Assembly: GCA_946885905.1 (NCBI GenBank)
Contig: CAMPHL010000063.1
Coordinates: 1-9,317 of the forward strand
DNA: 9,317 nt
Direction of reading: 5' to 3'
Source: an uncultured Pseudomonadota bacterium
GTDB lineage: Bacteria > Pseudomonadota > Gammaproteobacteria > Burkholderiales > Usitatibacteraceae
The stretch's first letter is position 1, and every line of letters starts with the position of its first letter. Below the pieces are notes generated by a model, which had not been told where the DNA came from, made no database searches, and was given only the letters and a program-made list of their open reading frames with translations. Position numbers and translations under genes: made by a program. Below, in pieces: positions 1 to 6,693 of the stretch.

Positions 1-162
1 ACGGAGAACAACCGCATCGTGAACTTCGCCGGCCCCGCGAGCCTCGCGGGCCGCTACGTCGAGGTCGAGGTCGTCCACGCGCACCCGCACAGCCTGCGCG
101 GGCGCCTTGCATCAACCGTTTCACCGCAATCCGGAAGCACCGTTCTACAGGAGCCTGCATGA
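1..162 (+). CDS. miaB: tRNA-2-methylthio-N6-dimethylallyladenosine synthase MiaB, C-terminal fragment
   Basis: This is the last 53 codons of a gene that begins before the window and ends at the TGA at 160-162. The peptide runs TENNRIVNF, then a GPASLAGRYVEVEV segment, then HPHSLRGRL. This is the TRAM domain that closes MiaB, where the TENNR-VNF and PHSLRG motifs are typical. MiaB is a radical-SAM enzyme with two 4Fe-4S clusters. It adds the methylthio group to isopentenyl-adenosine 37 of tRNAs that read codons starting with U; the TRAM domain contributes to tRNA binding. The radical-SAM core lies outside the window. MiaB next to phoH and ybeY is a common proteobacterial arrangement and supports the call over related methylthiotransferases such as RimO. 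Its stop overlaps the next start codon (ATGA, 159-162), so the following protease is probably translationally coupled to it. Confidence 0.9.
   Translation, partial: TENNRIVNFAGPASLAGRYVEVEVVHAHPHSLRGRLASTVSPQSGSTVLQEPA
149..153 (+). promoter_or_regulatory. ribosome binding site of the metalloprotease
   Basis: A full AGGAG Shine-Dalgarno core lies 5 bases before the ATG at 159, inside the last codons of miaB. It is one of the clearest ribosome sites in the window and decides the start of the metalloprotease, which then begins directly with a signal peptide. Confidence 0.75.
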
Positions 163-2834
163 AAGTCGAACGACTGAGCCGCATCGCCTTCGCCGCCGCC
201 GTGGCCTTCGCCGCGCCCGCATTCGCGCAGAAGCCCGCCTCGACGCCGCCCGAGCCGAAACCGGCGACCCAGCCGGCAAACGGGACGGGCGCTACGGTGA
301 CGCTGCCCACGACGCTCCCGGGTACCCCGCAGACCACACCGGCGATCCCCAACCCGCGCGCATTCGCCTCGGTGATCAAGGGCGCCAACAAGCTCGACGG
401 CTTCTTCACGCTCTACCAGAAGGACGAGAAGGTCTGGCTGGAGTTGAAGCCCGGGCAGCTCGGCCAGCCCTACTACCTTTCCGTCAACCGCACGCGCGGC
501 CTGGGCGAGGGCTTCATCTTTCCGTTCATGATGCGCGGCTACGTGGTCGAGTTCCGCAAGGTGGGGTCGCTCATCCAGATGGTCGCCCGCAATTCGCGCT
601 ACGTCGCCAGGGAAGGCACGCCGCTCGCGCGCGCCGCGCGCGAGAGCTTCACCGACAGCCTGCTCGCCTCGGCGCCGGTGGTGAGCGAGCCGCATCCGGA
701 ATCCAAGTCGGTCCTCGTGGATGCCGGCGGGTTCTTCATCAGCGACATCCCGGGCACGGCCACGGAGCTCGAGGCTTCGTTCAAGGCGCCCTATTCCTTC
801 GACCAGCGCAACTCGAGCTTCACCAAGGTGCGCTCGAAGGCCGACATGGCGGCGTTCGGCGTCTCGGCGCACTTCGCCATGCCGAAGCTGCCCGCGCCGG
901 GCAACGGGAACTCGCGCACGCGCCTGCCTACCACGCTGGAGGACCCGCGCAGCATGTTCCTCGAGTACCACTACAGCCTCGCCAAGCTTCCCGACGAGCC
1001 GATGCGACCCCGCATGGCCGACAGCCGCATCGGGCATTTCGTGACGCGGCACCACGACTTCAGCACCGACGCGGCCAGGTTTCCGCGCCAGCACTTCGTG
1101 AACCGCTGGCGCCTCGAGAAGAAGGATCCGGCCGCCGCTCTTTCCGAGCCGGTACAGCCGATCGTCTTCTGGCTCGACCGCAATGTCCCGGCGGAGTACC
1201 GCGACACCGTGAAGGCCGGCGTCCTGGAGTGGAACAAGGCGTTCGAGAAGATCGGCTTCAAGGACGCGCTTCGCGTCGAGATGCAGCCCGAGGACGCCGA
1301 TTTCGACACCGCGGACGTGCGCCATGCCTCCATCCGCTGGTACCTCGACACGAGCGACGGGGCGCTCGCCATCGGTCCGCGCAGGGTCGACCCGCGCACG
1401 GGCGAGATCCTCGATGCGGATATCGCGGTTTCGCAGGGCTGGACGCGCCTGCCGCGACGCCTTTCGGGCGAGCAGTTCCCCAAGCCCATGGGCAACTCGG
1501 GCTCGGGCCACGCGAACGACGAGGCCAACTTCTGCGCCTATGGCAACGAAGCGATCGGCGAGGCCGCCTTCGGCGCGGGCCTGCTGGAAGCCCGCGGCGA
1601 GCTCGATCCCAACGGCCCGGAGGCCGAGGCGATCGTGAAGGCCACGCTCAAGGACGTGATCACCCACGAAGTGGGCCATGCGCTCGGCCTGCGCCACAAC
1701 TTCCGCGCCTCGACCATCTACACCGAGGAGCAGATCGCCGATCCCGAGTTCACGCGCAAGCACGGCCTCGCGGGTTCGGTGATGGACTACAACGCGTGGA
1801 ACATCGCGCTCGGCAAGGAGAAGCAGGGCGAGTACGTGATGAGCACGTTGGGCCCCTACGACTACTGGGCGATCGAGTACGCCTACAAGCCGCTCGTGGC
1901 CGATTCCGAGGCGAAGGAGCTTGCCAGGATCGCAAGCCGCTCGCGCGAGCCGGAGCTCGCCTTCGCCACGGACGAGGAAGGCGGCGTGGGCGTCGAGGCG
2001 GCCGATCCTGAAGTGAACCAGCGCGACCTGGGTGCGGATCCGCTTGGCTTCGCCAAGCGCCGCATGGCGCTCTCGCGTGAGCTGTGGGACCGCTGGCAGG
2101 CGCGGCAGCTTCCCGAGGACGAGGGCCGCGACGTGCTCTATCGCAACACCGTGTCGGGATTCAACCAGTACTTGCTCGCTTCCCAGGTAGCGGCCAAGTA
2201 CGTGGGCGGCGTGGTGTACCTCAGGGACCACGCCGGCAGCCCGCGCGCGAGCTTCACGCCGATCGCAGGTGAGCGCCAGCGCGAGGCGCTCAGGCTGGTG
2301 ACCGAGGGTCTTTTCCGCGCCGACAGCTTCAGGTTCCAGCCCGAATTCCTCGCGCGCCTGGCCACCAACCCGCTCGAATCGGGCGGCGAGCGCTCCTTCT
2401 CCCTGCCGGAGAAGGTGCTCCAGGTCCAGTCGCAGGTCCTCGACCGCCTGATGAGCGACGGCGTGGCCGCGCGCCTGCTCGATTCGAGTTTCAAGGTGGC
2501 CGAGCCCTCCAAGGGCTTGTCGCTCGCGGAGCTCTACGACTCCCTCCAGGCCTCGATCTGGAGCGACCTGAAGGGCACCGGCGACATCCCCCTCATGCGG
2601 CGCAACCTGCAGCGCGAGCACGTGAAACGCGTGACGCACCTGCTGACGGCCGGCAATGGCGCTCCCGCCGATGCGCGCGCGCTGCAGCGCGCGAACGTTC
2701 GGGCGCTCGTGGCCAAGCTCAAGGCCGCCGAGGCGCGGCCCGGGCTCTCGAAAGAGGCGCGGGCGCATATCGCCGACAGCCGCAATACGCTGGAGGAGGC
2801 GCTCAAGGCCCCAATGCAGCGCATGGGCGCCTAG
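159..2834 (+). CDS. secreted zinc-dependent metalloprotease (DUF5117/DUF4953 type)
   Basis: An 891-aa exported protein. Residues 1-23 form a signal peptide: basic start, Ala/Phe-rich core, likely cleavage after AFA23 before Gln24. A Pro/Thr/Ala-rich, probably disordered linker follows to about residue 66. The region to roughly 325 matches what I know of the DUF5118/DUF5117 N-terminal domains. The catalytic part contains HEVGHALGLRH (503-513), an HExxHxxGxxH zinc site with ligands H503, H507 and H513 and catalytic E504. A metzincin-like Met-turn (VMDY, M542) lies 29 residues later. The segments IVFWLDRNVP (335-344) and GPRRVDPRTGEI (406-417) are also typical of the family called 'zinc-dependent metalloprotease' in genome annotation. 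Substrate and role are unknown; the site of action is probably the periplasm or outside the cell. The start overlaps miaB by 4 bases and has a good AGGAG. The family is recognised with confidence, but the domain limits are approximate. Confidence 0.9.
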   Translation: MKVERLSRIAFAAAVAFAAPAFAQKPASTPPEPKPATQPANGTGATVTLPTTLPGTPQTTPAIPNPRAFASVIKGANKLDGFFTLYQKDEKVWLELKPGQLGQPYYLSVNRTRGLGEGFIFPFMMRGYVVEFRKVGSLIQMVARNSRYVAREGTPLARAARESFTDSLLASAPVVSEPHPESKSVLVDAGGFFISDIPGTATELEASFKAPYSFDQRNSSFTKVRSKADMAAFGVSAHFAMPKLPAPGNGNSRTRLPTTLEDPRSMFLEYHYSLAKLPDEPMRPRMADSRIGHFVTRHHDFSTDAARFPRQHFVNRWRLEKKDPAAALSEPVQPIVFWLDRNVPAEYRDTVKAGVLEWNKAFEKIGFKDALRVEMQPEDADFDTADVRHASIRWYLDTSDGALAIGPRRVDPRTGEILDADIAVSQGWTRLPRRLSGEQFPKPMGNSGSGHANDEANFCAYGNEAIGEAAFGAGLLEARGELDPNGPEAEAIVKATLKDVITHEVGHALGLRHNFRASTIYTEEQIADPEFTRKHGLAGSVMDYNAWNIALGKEKQGEYVMSTLGPYDYWAIEYAYKPLVADSEAKELARIASRSREPELAFATDEEGGVGVEAADPEVNQRDLGADPLGFAKRRMALSRELWDRWQARQLPEDEGRDVLYRNTVSGFNQYLLASQVAAKYVGGVVYLRDHAGSPRASFTPIAGERQREALRLVTEGLFRADSFRFQPEFLARLATNPLESGGERSFSLPEKVLQVQSQVLDRLMSDGVAARLLDSSFKVAEPSKGLSLAELYDSLQASIWSDLKGTGDIPLMRRNLQREHVKRVTHLLTAGNGAPADARALQRANVRALVAKLKAAEARPGLSKEARAHIADSRNTLEEALKAPMQRMGA

Positions 2835-2840
2835 CGCGGC

Positions 2841-3818
2841 ATGGGCAATCCGCGGCGCCGCGCGGCCACCGAGGAGGTGGCCTTCAAGCCGGTAGACAAC
2901 GCGCGGCTCGCGGCGCTTTGCGGCCCTCTCGACGCAAACCTGCGCCAGATCGAAACCGGGCTGGACGTCACGATCTCGCGCCGCGGCGAGCGCTTCAGCA
3001 TCTCGGGTCCCGCGACCAAGGCGGCCCAGGCCGCCGCCGCGCTCAAGCGCTTCTATGACCGGGCCGCCCGCGAGGAGCTATCCGTCGAGGACATCCAGCT
3101 GGGCCTGGTGGAGATTTCCCACCAGCGTCCGGGTCGGGAAGTTGAATCACCCGCATTGCTGCTGCCGCGCAGGAGCGAGCTCACCGCGCGCACGCCGCGC
3201 CAGGCCGACTACCTGCAGGCGATGCGCAACTTCGACATCACCTTCTGCGTAGGCCCCGCGGGCACGGGCAAGACGTTCCTCGCGGTGGCCGCGGCCGTCG
3301 ACGCGCTCGAGCGCGACGCCGTGAAGCGCATCGTGCTCACGCGCCCGGCGGTCGAGGCCGGTGAAAAGCTGGGCTTCCTTCCCGGCGATCTCGCGCAGAA
3401 GGTCGACCCGTACCTGCGCCCGCTCTACGACGCGCTCTACGACCTCATGGGATTCGACAAGGTCACGCGCGCATTCGAGCGCGGCGCGATCGAGATCGCC
3501 CCGCTCGCCTTCATGCGCGGGCGCACGTTGAACCATTCGTTCGTGATCCTCGACGAGGCGCAGAACACCACGCCCGAGCAGATGAAGATGTTCCTCACGC
3601 GCATCGGCTTCGGCTCCAAGGCCGTGGTCACCGGCGACGTGACCCAGGTCGACCTCGCCAAGGGCCAGGCCTCGGGCCTGGACCACGCGCGCAAGGTGCT
3701 CGCGGGCGTGCGCGGCATCGCCATGAACGAATTCCAGTCCGAGGACGTGGTGCGCCACCCGCTGGTGCAGGCGATCGTGGACGCTTACGACCGGCACGCG
3801 CCAAAGAAGAAGGCGTGA
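2841..3818 (+). CDS. ybeZ: PhoH-family ATPase (PhoH-like/YbeZ)
   Basis: A 325-aa cytoplasmic P-loop NTPase. Walker A is GPAGTGKT (138-145) and Walker B is VILDEAQN, with D238 and E239. The conserved LTRPAVEAGEKLGFLPGDL segment, NEFQSEDVVRHPLVQ near the C-terminus and the TARTPRQADYLQAM lead-in are hallmarks of the PhoH/YbeZ family. The N-terminal ~80 residues (PVDNARLAALCGPLDANLRQIE onward) match the nucleic-acid-binding-like N-domain of the long form that sits beside ybeY. Family knowledge links YbeZ to YbeY in RNA and ribosome metabolism; its exact reaction is not settled. The ATG at 2841 lies 6 bases after the protease stop with no recognisable Shine-Dalgarno, so it probably depends on ribosomes finishing the upstream gene. 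A GTG at residue 13 follows a purine-rich GAGGAG, but the spacing is too short. The gene shares its frame with the protease and is separated from it by one TAG. Confidence 0.95.
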   Translation: MGNPRRRAATEEVAFKPVDNARLAALCGPLDANLRQIETGLDVTISRRGERFSISGPATKAAQAAAALKRFYDRAAREELSVEDIQLGLVEISHQRPGREVESPALLLPRRSELTARTPRQADYLQAMRNFDITFCVGPAGTGKTFLAVAAAVDALERDAVKRIVLTRPAVEAGEKLGFLPGDLAQKVDPYLRPLYDALYDLMGFDKVTRAFERGAIEIAPLAFMRGRTLNHSFVILDEAQNTTPEQMKMFLTRIGFGSKAVVTGDVTQVDLAKGQASGLDHARKVLAGVRGIAMNEFQSEDVVRHPLVQAIVDAYDRHAPKKKA

Positions 3819-4279
3819 AGCGGTCAACTTCGCCACGCCGGCGACGGCCCGGGCCCGATCTTTCCATCCAGCGCGCCTCGCGCGCTTCGCACATCCCTTC
3901 CGACACCCTGCTGCGCCGCTGGGCTCGCGCGGCGCTTGCCGGGCCCGTCGAGGTGACGCTGCGCTACGTGGCCGAGGCGGAGGGGCGGCGGCTCAATCGC
4001 GATTACCGCGGGCGCGACTACCCCACCAACGTGCTCACGTTCGCCTACGGTGAATGGCTCCTGGCCGGGGACGTCGTGATCTGCGCGCCGGTGGTCGCCC
4101 GAGAGGCGCGCCAGCAGGGCAAGGCGGTGGCGGCGCACCACGCGCACCTGCTGGTCCATGGGCTGCTTCACCTGCAGGGCTACGACCATGAGCGCGATGC
4201 GGACGCCGCGCGCATGGAGCGACGCGAGCGGCAAATCCTCCGGACGCTGGGGTTCAGCGACCCTTACGCGCCCGGCTGA
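3815..4279 (+). CDS. ybeY: endoribonuclease YbeY (rRNA maturation factor)
   Basis: A 154-aa protein, the usual length for YbeY. It has the zinc motif HGLLHLQGYDH (H115, H119, H125; the H-x3-H-x5-H pattern) and the upstream conserved RGRDYPTNVLTF (66-77), which carries the family's invariant Arg. YbeY is a metal-dependent single-strand endoribonuclease needed for 16S rRNA 3'-end maturation and for 70S quality control. It commonly works with the PhoH-like protein encoded just upstream. The start is the GTG at 3815, which overlaps the phoH stop as GTGA; it is preceded by the purine run AAGAAGAAGG and is the only standard start (ATG/GTG/TTG) before the conserved body. The first 12 residues (KRSTSPRRRRPG) are strongly basic and lie ahead of the conserved DLSIQRASRA start, a small local oddity. 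Confidence 0.95.
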   Translation: MKRSTSPRRRRPGPDLSIQRASRASHIPSDTLLRRWARAALAGPVEVTLRYVAEAEGRRLNRDYRGRDYPTNVLTFAYGEWLLAGDVVICAPVVAREARQQGKAVAAHHAHLLVHGLLHLQGYDHERDADAARMERRERQILRTLGFSDPYAPG

Positions 4280-4333
4280 GGCTCCATCCGGAGGGGGGGC
4301 GAGCGAGTTTGCTAAAGTATCCGCTCCCCGTCC
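4280..4333 (+). other. 54-base ybeY-corC intergenic region
   Basis: This is the longest gap in the window. It contains a weak 4-bp stem (CTCC 4282-4285 with GGAG 4290-4293), a run of seven G (4293-4299) and an extended -10-like element at 4309-4318. There is no T-tract after the stem, so no terminator is called. No small ORF or RNA gene is supported. Confidence 0.6.
4309..4318 (+). promoter_or_regulatory. possible extended -10 promoter for corC-lnt-glycosyltransferase
   Basis: The sequence TTTGCTAAAGT contains a TGn motif directly before TAAAGT (4313-4318), which matches TATAAT at four of six positions. This gives an extended -10 arrangement. No convincing -35 hexamer is seen; the expected position falls in the G-rich run. 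Transcription would start near 4325, about nine bases before the corC ATG. It is plausible because it sits in the only sizeable gap within the first half of the cluster, but it is unproven. Confidence 0.35.
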
Positions 4334-5167
4334 ATGAACGAACCCGCCAAGCCGAGCCTGCTCGAGCGCCTGTCGTCGCTCCTGCTGCGCGAGCCCGAGG
4401 ATCGTGAGCAGCTGATCGCGCTGCTGCACGGAGCCTTCGAGAGGCGCCTGCTCGACGCCGAGGCGCTTTCGATGATCGAGGGCGTGCTGCAGGTGTCGGA
4501 GACGCAGGTGCGCGACGTGATGATCCCGCGCTCGCAGATGGACATGATCGACGCGGCCGAGAGCCCGGAGAGGTTCATCCCGTTCGCGATCGAGACCGCG
4601 CACTCGCGCTTCCCGGTGTTCGAGGACAACCGCGACAACGTGGTCGGCATCCTGCTCGCCAAGGACCTCCTGCGGTTCTATGCGGAGGAGGAGTTCAACC
4701 TGCGCGAGATGCTGCGCCCGGCCGTGTTCGTTCCCGAGGCCAAGCGACTCAACGTCCTGCTCAAGGAATTCCGCGCCAACCGCAACCACATCGCGATCGT
4801 CGTCGACGAGTACGGCGGGGTCTCGGGGCTGGTCACGATCGAGGACGTGATCGAGCAGATCGTGGGCGACATCGAGGACGAATACGACTTCGACGAGACC
4901 GAGGACAACATCCTCGTCGACCGCAGCGGCCGCTATCGCGTGAAGGCGGTGACCGAGATCGGGGACTTCAACGCGCACTTCGGCACCAACTTCTCGGACG
5001 AGGACCACGACACGGTCGGCGGGCTGGTGGTCGGCCGCTTCGGGCGCGTGCCCAAGCGGGGCGAGTCGATCGCGATCGAGGGGTTCGGCTTCCAGGTGCT
5101 GCGCGCGGACAGCCGCAAGGTGCACGCGCTGCTGGTGGAGAAACCGAAGACGCGGGAGCCCGGATGA
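4334..5167 (+). CDS. corC: CorC/HlyC-type CBS-domain protein (magnesium and cobalt efflux CorC)
   Basis: A 277-aa soluble protein. The N-terminus LLERLSSLLLREPEDREQLIALLHGAF and IEGVLQVSETQVRDVMIPRSQMD (48-70) are classic CorC. A CBS pair covers about 66-190 and includes AIVVDEYGGVSGLVTIEDVIEQIVGDIEDE (154-183). The CorC_HlyC transporter-associated domain fills about 205-272. There is no transmembrane DUF21 domain, so this is the short form like E. coli CorC/YbeX. Family knowledge places it in Mg/Co homeostasis and, with ybeY, in ribosome-related phenotypes; the direct mechanism is unclear. The ATG at 4334 is the only possible start, because an in-frame TAA lies at 4313-4315. It has no Shine-Dalgarno within reach: the preceding bases are CCGCTCCCCGTCC. 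The stop overlaps the lnt start (ATGA, 5164-5167). Confidence 0.95.
   Translation: MNEPAKPSLLERLSSLLLREPEDREQLIALLHGAFERRLLDAEALSMIEGVLQVSETQVRDVMIPRSQMDMIDAAESPERFIPFAIETAHSRFPVFEDNRDNVVGILLAKDLLRFYAEEEFNLREMLRPAVFVPEAKRLNVLLKEFRANRNHIAIVVDEYGGVSGLVTIEDVIEQIVGDIEDEYDFDETEDNILVDRSGRYRVKAVTEIGDFNAHFGTNFSDEDHDTVGGLVVGRFGRVPKRGESIAIEGFGFQVLRADSRKVHALLVEKPKTREPG
5154..5158 (+). promoter_or_regulatory. ribosome binding site of lnt
   Basis: GGGAG lies 5 bases before the lnt ATG at 5164, within the last codons of corC. Together with the ATGA overlap it fixes the start. Confidence 0.6.
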
Positions 5168-6693
5168 CCCAGGCGGCAGGTGCGGCGCCGCGCGTCACGG
5201 CGGCGCGCGCGCTCGCCTTGGGAATCTTCGCTCCGTTGGTGGCCGGCGCGGCGTGCGTCCTCGGTTTCGCGCCCTTCTACGCATGGCCCGTCCCGATCTT
5301 CGCGGTCGCGGTGCTCCTGCACGCGTGGTCCCGCAGTGACACTCCAAGGCAGGCGGGGCTCTCGGGCTTCGCCTTCGGCCTGGGCTTCTTTCTCGCAGGC
5401 GTCTCGTGGGTCTACGTGAGCCTGCACGATTTCGGCTCCATGCCCGCGCCGCTGGCGGCGCTGGCGACGTTCCTCTTTTGCGCCTACCTCTCGCTCTTTC
5501 CCGCGGCCGCGGGCTGGACCGCCGTGCGCCTGGCGGGCACGAAGGCCGGCGTGCGACTGGTCCTGGGCGCGACCCTGCTCGTGGCTTTCGAGTGGGTGCG
5601 CGGCTGGCTCTTCACCGGATTCCCGTGGCTCAACCTCGGTACTTCGCAGGCGCCTTCGAGCCCGCTCGCGGGCTTCGCGCCCGTCCTCGGCGCCTACGGC
5701 ACGTCGCTTGCGGTGACGGGCGCGGCGGCGATGCTCGGCGAAGTCGCCTGGAGCCGGGCATGGTCGCGAAGGCGGGCGCTCCTGCTCGCTTCGCTGGTCG
5801 GCCTCTTCGTAGCGGGCGGCGCGTTGCGCGCGATCACCTGGACGCGGCCGGCGGGGCCCGCGGTTACGGTGGCGCTGCTGCAGGGCAACGTGGCGCAGGA
5901 CATCAAGTGGCGCGAGGAGGTCCGCCCACGAATCCTCGATGCCTACGCGCGCATGATCATGGCCGCCGAGGCCTCCATCGTGGTGATTCCGGAGACGGCG
6001 CTCCCGGCGCTCCTCGACCAGTTGCCGGCCGAATACGTGGCGGCGCTGCGCGATCATGCGCGCGCCACTGGCAAGCACATCCTCCTTGGCACCGTAGAGC
6101 GCAACCCGCGCGGCGGCGAGGTGGATTACTACAACAGCCTGGTCTCGCTGGCCGAGCAGGGCATGCCCGCCTACCGCAAGCGCCACCTCGTGCCCTTCGG
6201 GGAGTACATCCCCCCGGGCTTCGGCTGGATCCTGGCCGTGCTCAAGATCCCGATGAGCGACTTCGCGCACGGAGCTACGAACCAGTCGCCGATCAGGGCG
6301 GCCGGCATCCCCCTGGGTGTGGCGATCTGCTATGAGGATATCTTCGGCGAGGAGGTGATCGAGGCCCTGCCGGCGGCGCAGCTGCTCGTGAACGTGAGCA
6401 ACGACGCGTGGTTCGGACGCTCGTTCGCCGCCGAGCAGCACCTGCAGTTCTCGCAGATGCGCGCGCTGGAAACCGGCCGCTGGATGGTGCGCTCCACGAA
6501 CACCGGCGTCACGGCCGCGATCGATCCGACCGGGCATGTGGCCTCGAGGCTGCCCCAGTTCACCGCGGGAACGCTGGTCGAGAAAGTCGAGCCGCGCACG
6601 GGCATGACACCGTACGCGCGCTTCGGCAACGCGCCGGCGTTGATCATCGCCGCGGCGGTCGGCTTCATCGCGTGGAGGCGCAGGCGCACGTGA
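5164..6693 (+). CDS. lnt: apolipoprotein N-acyltransferase
   Basis: A 509-aa integral inner-membrane enzyme, close to the E. coli length of 512. It performs the last step of lipoprotein maturation, moving an acyl chain from phospholipid to the N-terminal diacylglyceryl-cysteine. By eye there are seven N-terminal membrane helices, at about 15-36, 37-54, 66-87, 94-120, 130-146, 168-193 and 204-222. A periplasmic nitrilase-like domain follows (about 234-480), then a last helix (489-505) ending in WRRRRT. The catalytic triad is visible: E277 in VIPETALP, K339 in YRKRHLVPFGEYIP and C389 in AICYEDIFGEE. These correspond to E267, K335 and C387 of E. coli. E347 and E391 match the further essential Glu residues. 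EWVRGWLFTGFPWLNLG (143-159) is also typical. The gene overlaps corC by 4 bases upstream and the glycosyltransferase by 4 bases downstream. Confidence 0.96.
   Translation: MTQAAGAAPRVTAARALALGIFAPLVAGAACVLGFAPFYAWPVPIFAVAVLLHAWSRSDTPRQAGLSGFAFGLGFFLAGVSWVYVSLHDFGSMPAPLAALATFLFCAYLSLFPAAAGWTAVRLAGTKAGVRLVLGATLLVAFEWVRGWLFTGFPWLNLGTSQAPSSPLAGFAPVLGAYGTSLAVTGAAAMLGEVAWSRAWSRRRALLLASLVGLFVAGGALRAITWTRPAGPAVTVALLQGNVAQDIKWREEVRPRILDAYARMIMAAEASIVVIPETALPALLDQLPAEYVAALRDHARATGKHILLGTVERNPRGGEVDYYNSLVSLAEQGMPAYRKRHLVPFGEYIPPGFGWILAVLKIPMSDFAHGATNQSPIRAAGIPLGVAICYEDIFGEEVIEALPAAQLLVNVSNDAWFGRSFAAEQHLQFSQMRALETGRWMVRSTNTGVTAAIDPTGHVASRLPQFTAGTLVEKVEPRTGMTPYARFGNAPALIIAAAVGFIAWRRRRT

Noticed and set aside
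107..2011. Long plus-strand frames in another phase: 107-2011 (634 aa), 5406-6335 (309 aa) and 6917-8323 (468 aa).
   Set aside because: They overlap genes with intact catalytic motifs, all in the same relative phase, and are very rich in Arg and Gly. The last one spans the glycosyltransferase-glyQ boundary and its promoter. They are GC-driven shadows.
2676..2693. Perfect 18-base palindrome centred on CTGCAG inside the protease gene.
   Set aside because: It encodes part of the Asp-Ala-Arg-Ala-Leu-Gln-Arg-Ala run and is made of GC-rich Ala and Arg codons. No second copy was noticed and it does not sit at a regulatory position, so chance in GC-rich coding DNA explains it.
54..2768. A 904-aa open frame on the minus strand opposite the metalloprotease, plus similar long minus-strand frames at 3147-3836, 3824-5125, 4933-6537, 6330-7544, 7614-8396 and 8498-9142.
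   Set aside because: Each runs in exact codon register with a clear plus-strand gene it covers (same position modulo 3). In that register, antisense stops need sense TTA, CTA or TCA codons, which are very rare in GC-rich genes. The products are Arg/Ala/Gly/His/Leu-rich with no recognisable motif, and they cross gene boundaries.
6408..6689. ATG at 6408 as an upstream start for the glycosyltransferase, giving 403 aa.
   Set aside because: It would overlap 280 bases of the conserved nitrilase domain of lnt and add a non-conserved Arg/Ala/Gly-rich stretch. The GTG at 6690 gives a normal GT2 N-terminus and a 4-base overlap.
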